Assembly (NCBI GenBank): GCA_963814955.1 | Contig: CAWFEX010000006.1 | Coordinates: 558,001 to 622,000, forward strand | DNA from: DATCJA01 sp963814955 | Lineage (GTDB): Bacteria > Acidobacteriota > Vicinamibacteria > Vicinamibacterales > UBA2999 | DNA length: 64,000 nucleotides | Direction of reading: 5' to 3' | Shown here: positions 60,317 through 64,000 of the stretch, in pieces | How positions within the stretch are numbered: the first letter of the stretch is position 1 | How the letters are laid out: the number at the start of each line of letters is the position of its first letter | Program-made: the position numbers and the translations under genes | The notes under the pieces: generated by a model | Databases searched by the model: none | The model's input: the letters and a program-made list of their open reading frames with translations, nothing else | What the model was told of the DNA's origin: nothing

Positions 60317-61350
60317 GACAGATTGACGTAGCTGACCGATGGCGGCTCGCCAGGCACGATCTCGCCAATGACGCGCGCGTCGCGGCCTCCACGTGCCGCG
60401 AGCTCTTCGATGAGCGGCTCGGCTTTATCCCGCGCCGTCACGATGACGAGCCCGATGCCCATATTGAACGTCCGCATCATGTCGTCGATCGGAACCTGTC
60501 CGTTCCGCTGAAGCCATTTGAAAAGCGGCGGAACCTCCCAGGCGCCGGCATCGATGACCGCTGACGTTCCGTGCGGCAACACGCGTGGAACGTTGTCGGT
60601 GATGCCCCCGCCGGTGATATGTGCCATTCCTTTGATGCGGCCTCCGTCCAGCAATGGCTTGATGCAGCGCGCGTACGAGCGATGCGGCTCCGACAGCGCT
60701 TCGCCCACCGTGCAGCCCAGCTCGGGCACCGCGGTATCTACACTCAACCTGAGTCGCTCGAACACGATGTGGCGAGCCAGGGAAAAGCCGTTGGTATGCA
60801 AGCCCGATGAGGGAACCCCTACGAGCACGTCACCAACGAGGATCTGACGACCCGTTATGAGCCGTTCGCGATCGGCGGCACCGATGATGAATCCTGCGAG
60901 GTCGTACTCGCCATCGTTGTAGAACCCGGGCATTTCGGCGGTCTCGCCGCCAAGCAGCGCGCAACCATTGTCCCTGCACGCCGCAGCGATGCCGCTTACG
61001 ATTTGTTCCGCGACTGCCGGCGAAAGCCGGCCAGTTGCGAGGTAATCCAGAAAGAAGAGCGGGTCCGCTCCCTGCACGAGAATGTCGTTGACGCAGTGAT
61101 TGACCAGATCGATGCCGACCGTGTCGTGCCGACCGGTCATGAACGCGATCTTCAGCTTGGTGCCGACGCCATCCGCGCTGGCGACGAGCACGGGTTCGCG
61201 GAACCGTCCTGATTCGAGCTGAAACAATCCTCCGAACGAGCCAATCTCTGAGAGGACGCCCGAGGTGAAGGTCGAACGTGCGAGGGCGCGTATGCGCCGG
61301 ACCGTTTCATTGCCGGCGTCGATGTCGACACCCGCACTCTTGTAGTCCAT
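60313..61350 (-). CDS. purM: Phosphoribosylformylglycinamidine cyclo-ligase
   Basis: The intact 345-residue AIR synthetase shows the N-terminal MDYKSAGVDIDAGNETVRRI, ASADGVGTKLKIAF (ATP/metal), GIDLVNHCVNDILVQGADPL, CALLGGETAEMPGFY, GVPSSGLHTNGFSLAR and AHITGGGITDNVPRVLP. It closes the imidazole ring in the fifth step of purine synthesis. Its ATG is 1 bp after the stop of the HEAT-repeat gene and its stop overlaps purN, so purF-HEAT-purM-purN behaves as one operon. Confidence 0.96.
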   Translation of the reverse strand: MDYKSAGVDIDAGNETVRRIRALARSTFTSGVLSEIGSFGGLFQLESGRFREPVLVASADGVGTKLKIAFMTGRHDTVGIDLVNHCVNDILVQGADPLFFLDYLATGRLSPAVAEQIVSGIAAACRDNGCALLGGETAEMPGFYNDGEYDLAGFIIGAADRERLITGRQILVGDVLVGVPSSGLHTNGFSLARHIVFERLRLSVDTAVPELGCTVGEALSEPHRSYARCIKPLLDGGRIKGMAHITGGGITDNVPRVLPHGTSAVIDAGAWEVPPLFKWLQRNGQVPIDDMMRTFNMGIGLVIVTARDKAEPLIEELAARGGRDARVIGEIVPGEPPSVSYVNLS

Positions 61351-61351
61351 C

Positions 61352-62506
61352 TCAGAATTCCAGTTTCTCTATCATCGTCGCGACAACGGTGCGAGTGGAT
61401 GATGCTTCGGGTTCGTTCCAGTACGCCGCGCGCGCGGCTGCAAAGAACTGTTCTTCTGCGAAGTCCTCTTCAAGACTTTCGAACCCCTCCCGCAGCAGCT
61501 CTATCGCCCGCGATCCGCTCGTCGGCGGGCGCTGCCGCCAACCATGCGACCGCGTCGGGAGGACGCCTGAGCGCGACACCCGACAACGCGAGCGCCACTT
61601 CGTGAGTCAGGCGCTCCGTCCGCATCCTGCGCCAATGCCATTAATGCCGACCTCGCGGAGGCATCCTGCACCGCGATCGAACCCAGCGCCGCCACCGCAG
61701 TGCGCACGGCTTCGGGACGCACCACTGGACTTCGTGCTGTCGTCATGAGCCATTCGATGCGCGGCGCACATGTGTCTCCCAGCATGCACTGTGTCGCCTG
61801 GAGGGCTGCGGTGACGTCGGGAGGCGCGTTCGACAGCGACGATAACGTCACCAACGCGCGACGATCGCCAATACGCCCCAATGCCAGGACGGCGTCATCC
61901 TGAAGCGGCTCCATCCATGGTGGCAATGGCGCTGATGGCATCAACGGCATATGCCGCGCGGTAATCGCCAAGGGCGTCGATCACTGCACTTCGAAAGAAG
62001 TCGAAGCCACGGCCGATTTCGGCGACGAGCGCACGCCGAACGGTGTCGTTTGGCGGAAGCGCGGCAATAGCACGAATCAGAGCGGGACGAACGAACTCGG
62101 ACTGCTCGGTATTGAGCGCGGCCAGCAGCGGCGCGGTCAGGGCCGGGTCGGGATTCCGCTCAAACCACCGATAGACGACCTCGCGGACTCGATCGTTTCG
62201 ATCGCTGAGAAGCGCCCGCATCAGATCAGGCGTGCCACGATCGTTGAACGAGGTCAGCACCACGAGGGCGCGGTATCGGACGAACTCGTCCGAGTGACCG
62301 CGGGCTGCCTGGATGAGCGCGGGTACGGCTGCGGCAGGAGCAGCGCGCCGCAGCGCCCGTGCCGCATTCATGCGCGTCGGGTAGTCGAAGGAGAACAGGC
62401 TGTCTACGTTGCGCTGAATGTCACCGGCCGGTGGTGTGGACTGCGCCGCAGCGGAAGAGACCCCTGCGACAGTTATGAGAATTGCGGCCAGAAAACGTGG
62501 CAACAC
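61352..62506 (-). CDS. Secreted or periplasmic HEAT-repeat protein, three frameshifts
   Basis: A signal peptide (RFLAAILITVAGVSSAAA) leads to HEAT-type helix pairs: YPTRMNAARALRRAAPAAAV, FVRYRALVVLTSFNDRGTPD, VREVVYRWFERNPDPAL, AVLALGRIGDRRALVTLSSL and RTAVAALGSIAVQDASARSA. Frame breaks lie near 61905, 61635 and 61512; joined, about 385 residues. HEAT proteins are scaffolds, and no partner is evident. Its place between purF and purM is odd for an exported protein. The 6-bp gap from purF and 1-bp gap to purM show co-transcription. Confidence 0.75.
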
Positions 62507-62512
62507 GGTACG

Positions 62513-63976
62513 TCAGCTCGCGACGGAATCCTTCTCCAACGATGGGAACACGACGTCCACGGGCTCCTCCGGCTCAGAGTTGAGCTTCAGCGCAAGCTGC
62601 AGGTATGCCGCCTCGTCACGCGGGAACGCAATCGGATACACGCCGGTATAACACGAGGTGCAGTATTTCGACTGCCCACCCTTCACGCACGACGTCAGTC
62701 CCTGTTGACTCAGATACCCGATGCTGTCGGCATCGAGATACCTGCGAATCTCTTCGAGCGTGTGCGTAGCCGCGATCAGCTCCGACCGGCGAGGTGTATC
62801 GACTCCATAAAAACAAGGAGAAATCGTCGGAGGGCAACTGATTCGCATATGAACTTCGCGAGCGCCGGCCGCGCGGACCATTCGAACGATCTTGCGGCTG
62901 GTCGTCCCGCGCACGATGGAATCATCCACGAGGACCACCCGGTTTCCGTCGATGATGCTGCGAACAGGGTTGAGCTTCACCTTGACGCCGAAATGCCGAA
63001 TCGACTGCTGCGGCTGAATGAAGGTTCGCCCTACATAGTGATTCCGGATGAGTCCCATTCGCATGGGAATTCCGGATGCATCGGCAAACCCCACTGCGGC
63101 GCACACGCCGGAGTCGGGAATCGGGACGACAACGTCTGCCTCGGCGGGGCATTCGTGCGCCAGACGGCGACCCAGCTCTGTCCGTACTTCGTTTACGCTC
63201 TCGCCGAAGACATAGCTGTCCGGGCGCGCGAAATACACGTGCTCGAAGATGCACTGTGCCTGCGGCGCAGGGGCGAATGGCTTAACCGACCTCATGCCGG
63301 CCGAGCTCAGAATGACGAGCTCGCCAGGCTCGACGTCTCTGACGTACTGCGCCCCGATCAAATCCAGTGCGCAGGTCTCTGAGCAAAGCACCCACGTCTC
63401 CCCGAGCTTGCCGATGGCAAGCGGCCGGAATCCGTTAGGGTCGCGGACCCCGAACACGCGGTTCGGGGTCATCATCACAAAAGAGAAGGCGCCGCGAACC
63501 TGGGAAATGGCGTCAACGATCGCCTTTTCGCTGCCCTCCTCGCGCGACCGCGCATAGAGGTGAACGATCACCTCGGTGTCGCTGTTGGTCTGGAAGATGG
63601 CGCCCTGCCGGACCAGCATTTCGCGGACTTCGCCGGCGTTTACAAGGTTTCCGTTGTGACAAATCGCAAACTGACCGTGCACGCTGTCGATGACGATTGG
63701 CTGAGCGTTGGCCAGCTTGCTCTCTCCCGCGGTTGAGTAGCGGACGTGACCGATGGCGAGATTTCCAGGCAGCGTCGCGAGCGCCGTTGCATCAAACGCT
63801 TCGTTGACATGCCCCATCGCCTTACGCAGGCGTATCTGCGTGCCATCGGATGCCGCAATCCCGGCGCTCTCCTGACCACGATGCTGCAGCGCGTACAAGC
63901 CCAGGTACGTGAGGTTCGCCGCCTCAGGGTGGGCGAAGATTCCGAAGACGCCGCATTCCTCGCGAAACTTGTCCAT
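62513..63976 (-). CDS. purF: Amidophosphoribosyltransferase
   Basis: The intact 487-residue enzyme makes phosphoribosylamine from PRPP and glutamine, the first committed step of purine synthesis. After a short propeptide (MDKFREE) comes CGVFGIFAHPEAA with the nucleophile Cys; ALQHRGQESAGIA, HVRYSTAGES and HNGNLVNAGE complete the glutaminase. The PRPP site is VVLVDDSIVRGTTSRKIVRM. Cysteines in CPPTISPCFYG and KYCTSCYTG suit the Fe-S cluster of the Bacillus-type enzyme. It is the first gene of the purine operon as far as the window shows. Confidence 0.97.
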   Translation of the reverse strand: MDKFREECGVFGIFAHPEAANLTYLGLYALQHRGQESAGIAASDGTQIRLRKAMGHVNEAFDATALATLPGNLAIGHVRYSTAGESKLANAQPIVIDSVHGQFAICHNGNLVNAGEVREMLVRQGAIFQTNSDTEVIVHLYARSREEGSEKAIVDAISQVRGAFSFVMMTPNRVFGVRDPNGFRPLAIGKLGETWVLCSETCALDLIGAQYVRDVEPGELVILSSAGMRSVKPFAPAPQAQCIFEHVYFARPDSYVFGESVNEVRTELGRRLAHECPAEADVVVPIPDSGVCAAVGFADASGIPMRMGLIRNHYVGRTFIQPQQSIRHFGVKVKLNPVRSIIDGNRVVLVDDSIVRGTTSRKIVRMVRAAGAREVHMRISCPPTISPCFYGVDTPRRSELIAATHTLEEIRRYLDADSIGYLSQQGLTSCVKGGQSKYCTSCYTGVYPIAFPRDEAAYLQLALKLNSEPEEPVDVVFPSLEKDSVAS

Positions 63977-64000
63977 CAGAAAAAGGCCTCAGGCCTCAGG

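Overview
The window is 64 kb of GC-rich bacterial chromosome with one rRNA operon, purine genes and a large accessory region. The gene content points to Acidobacteriota, possibly the class Vicinamibacteria. The reasons are palindromic GTCCGGCTGAAGCCGGAC repeats between genes, an exosortase/PEP-CTERM locus, MopE-like metal-binding residues in a sulfatase-fold enzyme, HTTM pairs and many TPR proteins. This placement is inference; comparing the 16S gene at 55.4-56.9 kb would settle it. I see no IS element, prophage or CRISPR array.

Layout. 0-9 kb: a hotdog/ketoreductase/FkbH multidomain gene behind a glycosyltransferase, a PHP phosphoesterase, sulfate-activation genes (cysD, cysNC) and a phosphopantetheinyl transferase. 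9-18 kb: two secreted proteins, a YdcF-type protein, a receiver protein, a methyltransferase, an ABC exporter and an ATP-grasp-like protein. 18-34.6 kb: the extracellular-matrix region. It holds a TIGR03790/TPR protein and a deletion remnant of a paralogue of it, a PEP-CTERM protein, an HTTM pair, two tandem modules of a small secreted protein plus a matrixin-type metalloprotease, wecB, a PrsT-like TPR protein, exosortase, EpsI-like protein and a membrane sulfatase-fold enzyme. 34.7-47 kb: a signalling region rich in degenerate enzymes (NtrC-like AAA+, pseudokinase-PEGA, pseudo-receiver kinase, PilT-like) around one intact GGDEF-EAL protein. 47-51 kb: an amino-acid-type ABC transporter, fpg and a PspC protein. 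51-57.5 kb: the rRNA operon 16S-tRNA-Ile-tRNA-Ala-23S-5S on the minus strand with tandem promoters, processing stems and a terminator. 57.5-64 kb: tyrS, a Tat-exported metallophosphoesterase, and purF-HEAT-purM-purN.

How it may work together. Eight sites of the form TGG-N8-TTGC (a sigma-54 -24/-12 pattern) lie in front of the glycosyltransferase, PHP, PPTase, beta-propeller, PEP-CTERM, both protease modules and the PrsT-like gene. This suggests one RpoN-controlled programme for building and remodelling a cell-surface matrix. In other bacteria PEP-CTERM genes are known to be RpoN-dependent.

Caution. About 14 genes carry one or more single-base frameshifts, mostly one extra base. They include tyrS and purN, which should be functional. 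Uncorrected sequencing errors are the simplest explanation. Broken genes are therefore given with their probable full extents, and no gene should be called a pseudogene on frameshifts alone.
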